Shown here: positions 6,801 through 7,602 of the stretch, one piece after another
How the letters are laid out: every line of letters starts with the position of its first letter
Position numbering within the stretch: the stretch's first letter is position 1
Origin: Flavobacteriaceae bacterium
GTDB taxonomy: Bacteria > Bacteroidota > Bacteroidia > Flavobacteriales > Flavobacteriaceae
Direction of reading: 5' to 3'
Assembly (NCBI GenBank): GCA_016763595.1
Contig: JAESTN010000316.1
Location: 1 to 7,602 of the forward strand
Length of the DNA: 7,602 bases
Notes under the pieces: model-generated
The model's database searches: none
What the model was told of the DNA's origin: nothing
Seen by the model: the letters and a program-made list of their open reading frames with translations, nothing else
Made by a program: the position numbers and the translations under genes

Positions 6801-7602
6801 AACAGATATAGATTCTGCACCAACAGCTAGTTCTACAGCAACAGTAACGAAAAATGCAGGAACAGCTATAATTTTACTTTCAGCAGCAACAGATAATAAC
6901 TATACGATTACTTCGAATACTGGTACATTAACAATTTCTAAAGCGACACTAATTGTAACTGCTAAAAATCATACCAGTAATTATGGTGATAATTTTTCAA
7001 TTGATTTTGAATATGGGACATTTAAAAATGGTGAAGATGCAACAGTCTTAAATACTGGGGCTTATGTTTCTATTGTTGGCACATTTCCATATAATGTAGG
7101 AACGTATACAATTGTTTCAGATGCTGTGGATGATAATAACTATATACCAAGTTATGTTAATGGTGTTCTTACCGTTAATAAAGCACATTTAAATGTAATT
7201 GCAGAAGCTAAAAGTAAAACCTATGGAGATGCAAATCCAACACTAACATTTACGTATAGTGGATTTAAAAATAATGAAACTTCATCTGTAATTGATACTG
7301 AACCAACCGCAACTACTACCGCAACTATAGCAACAAATGTGGGTACTGCTACAATTTCTGTTTCTGGTGGTTCAGATACTAATTATGCTATTTCATATAC
7401 TTCTGGAACATTGACCATTGGCAAAGCAACTTTAACAGCAACTGCCCTAGACAAATCTAGAGAATATGGAGATGTCAATCCTGCATTCACAGTTTCTTAT
7501 GTTGGGTTTAAAGGATCAGATTCAGTAACAGATTTAGATACAGCCCCATCGGCTTCATCATCAGCAACAGTGACAACTTCTGTAGGAACTGAAGTTATTA
7601 TG
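3832..7602 (+). CDS. Giant secreted multidomain adhesin-like protein (BspA-type LRR, SprB and MBG repeats), N-terminal 1257 residues; 3' end outside the window
   Basis: An uninterrupted frame runs from ATG 3832 to the window end without a stop. ATG is preceded by an A/C-rich leader with no Shine-Dalgarno sequence, as is usual in this group. Domains in order: signal peptide 1-23 (MKKITFLLSFFAIILY...FSQ); BspA-like LRR_5 repeats about 94-260; an extracellular Fn3-like domain about 300-413; two SprB repeats about 418-491 and 495-574; two Fn3-like domains about 576-677 and 678-788, each ending in SVGT.YG...KTF; a less clear beta-sandwich about 790-872; and from about 873 five YGD-type units, the last four typical MBG domains. 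It is Ser/Thr/Asn/Gly-rich with few charges and few cysteines outside the LRR part, as expected for a surface beta-rich filament. Such proteins are normally exported by Sec and then the type IX system, with a C-terminal sorting domain that would lie beyond 7602. Function in adhesion, biofilm or gliding is inference. The exact ligand is unknown. Confidence 0.93.
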   Translation, partial: MKKITFLLSFFAIILYNHATFSQTFTVNNIKYNVTDAVNKTVEVGNNSNNLTLIGAITIPESVTNDSTTYTVTSFGITTIVDVVMGGSDDYGSFEGCTGVTSIVLPNTITSIGQQAFYNCTNLISINIPNSVTSIGVIAFSRCTSLTSIEIPSSITSIGEAAFSFCAGLTSIEIPSSVTSIGAGAFQDCTGLTSINIPNSVTSITDYLFNNCTSLESVTIQNPNINYLGWRVFGGCASLTNLTLFATTPPTLHTGAFHVASISNIDLNIMSPIECANPNPYSSTTAWAGFKSYNCTIIDNAAPVFENSTPITSSINQTGFAINTDIDESGTIYYVVVVDGATAPTSVEVKAGTASGGGGAVKSGNASVTSGGFTNAFSVTGLTAETSYDVYVVAQDDEGAPNLQATPTKIDVSTSGLVLSISQINVTGNGLSNGSATVTITGGIQPYFIQWSTGDTSATATGLVAGDYTVTVRDDNGNGDPKMSGIITITQPDKLVVTIASQTNISAYGASTGAVTVAVTGGVAPYTYQWNTGDTSATISGYPAGDYNVRVTDAKGIIAENNDCIESLCVKLLQPPSVTTNAATNIVADAASLSGFVSSDGGATIIERGILLSKTNTNLNPKIGDLNLFQSFSFTNLTSSFLGEPDFLDINVSYSFVVYARNSVGTTYGMVKTFTPKTPMKPTVNTVAADTISMTRATVGRIIVDEGSSPVTESGVIYALTDANPDPQIGDGNSVQLDSGSFTYAHLGYHSYRTYIDNLSPGTNYTIKAYAINSVGTSYGAIKTFNTKPKTPTILFSDSTVKFSTTAFYFGAASDSGGAITYSIVSAPTFETLVISGGTAITGAVGQVVVRATQAASGIFSSGIKDMTLTIEKGDQTIALATLANKTYGDADFNLTGTSSSGLAVTYVSSNTAVATVSGNTVSIVGAGSTNITATQTGNTNYNAASDVMQELTVDKATLTATAENKSREYGDANPTFTITYSGFKGSDSITDIDSAPTASSTATVTKNAGTAIILLSAATDNNYTITSNTGTLTISKATLIVTAKNHTSNYGDNFSIDFEYGTFKNGEDATVLNTGAYVSIVGTFPYNVGTYTIVSDAVDDNNYIPSYVNGVLTVNKAHLNVIAEAKSKTYGDANPTLTFTYSGFKNNETSSVIDTEPTATTTATIATNVGTATISVSGGSDTNYAISYTSGTLTIGKATLTATALDKSREYGDVNPAFTVSYVGFKGSDSVTDLDTAPSASSSATVTTSVGTEVIM
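4120..4611 (+). repeat. Tandem 69-base repeats encoding BspA-type leucine-rich repeats
   Basis: Cysteines at residues 97, 120, 143, 166, 189, 212 and 236 of the adhesin mark an almost perfect 23-residue period with consensus CtgLTSIeIPsSvTSIGegAF. At DNA level the period is 69 bases. The 26 bases at 4267-4292 recur exactly at 4336-4361, and the next copy at 4405 differs by only a few bases, which points to recent duplication or conversion. The last units, from about 4465, are more diverged and one is a residue longer. This is the LRR_5 family seen in BspA-like surface proteins, generally linked to binding of host or matrix molecules. Confidence 0.85.
5083..5553 (+). repeat. Two SprB repeats inside the adhesin
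   Basis: Residues about 418-491 and 495-574 follow the SprB repeat plan: a GSATVTITGGIQPY or GAVTVAVTGGVAPY strand, then QWSTGDTSATATGL or QWNTGDTSATISGY, then AGDYTVTVRDDNG or AGDYNVRVTDAKG. SprB is the mobile gliding adhesin of Flavobacterium, and this repeat also occurs in many other type IX secreted proteins, so gliding cannot be concluded from it alone. The second unit has an insertion with two nearby cysteines (564 and 569, CIESLC) where the usual form is a short loop before the closing TQP. Confidence 0.85.
5557..6195 (+). repeat. Pair of Fn3-like domains in the adhesin
   Basis: Residues about 576-677 and 678-788 are a diverged tandem pair. Both open with a PSVTTNAA/PTVNTVAA strand, carry an ERGILLS or ESGVIYA strand followed by NP.IGD.N, and close with YSFVVYARNSVGTTYG or YTIKAYAINSVGTSYG and KTF. 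This pattern is frequent in flavobacterial surface proteins and has the fibronectin-type-III look. They probably act as spacers. No ligand motif such as RGD is seen. Confidence 0.7.
6694..7602 (+). repeat. Array of MBG-type (YGD) domains running off the window
   Basis: Units begin with KATL or KAHL at residues 956, 1037, 1117 and 1198 and have Tyr-Gly-Asp at 970, 1051, 1131 and 1212, giving a period of 80-81 residues (about 243 bases). A related but more divergent unit with YGD at 888 precedes them and resembles a bacterial Ig-like domain. Each unit closes with GTLTI or GVLTV before the next Lys-Ala. These match the MBG (YGX-type) domain family, tandem beta domains of large bacterial surface proteins. 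The array is still going at the window end, so the copy number is unknown. Confidence 0.85.

Overview
The window looks like chromosomal DNA from a marine or gliding member of the Flavobacteriaceae (Bacteroidota). The supporting signs are strongly AT-rich DNA, start codons without clear Shine-Dalgarno sequences, an Na+-translocating NADH:quinone reductase subunit F with the C-terminal DDFGG, a TPR/HisKA_2 sensor kinase next to a LytTR response regulator, and a very large exported protein built from BspA-type leucine-rich repeats, SprB repeats and MBG (YGD-type) repeats. The genus cannot be fixed from the sequence. All genes are on the + strand. No RNA gene, CRISPR array, transposase or integrase was seen.

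Layout. Positions 2-1018 hold the 3' part of nqrF, presumably the last gene of an nqr operon. It is followed by an imperfect hairpin of a palindromic-repeat type (1020-1058) and a strong rho-independent terminator (1074-1104). Positions 1191-2931 encode a TPR sensor histidine kinase whose signal peptide (from ATG 1191) lies in a different frame from the body of the protein. A +1 shift is needed somewhere in 1257-1277. The LytTR response regulator (2932-3663) begins on the base after the kinase stop codon, so the two form a tight two-component operon. A 168-base gap (3664-3831) carries a candidate Bacteroidota-type promoter and two dyads. From 3832 to the window end one uninterrupted reading frame of 1257 codons encodes the N-terminal part of a giant secreted adhesin-like protein, which has no stop codon inside the window.

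How the parts may work together. nqrF belongs to the respiratory Na+ pump and is transcriptionally closed off by its terminator. The kinase probably senses something through periplasmic TPRs, with a single membrane helix and a cytoplasmic HisKA_2/HATPase core, and should phosphorylate the REC domain of the LytTR regulator. Because the adhesin gene follows directly, in the same orientation and with its own leader, it is a plausible but unproven target of the two-component system. The most unusual points are the frame break between signal peptide and sensor, with a prfB-like arrangement around the in-frame stop, and the mixed domain architecture of the adhesin.
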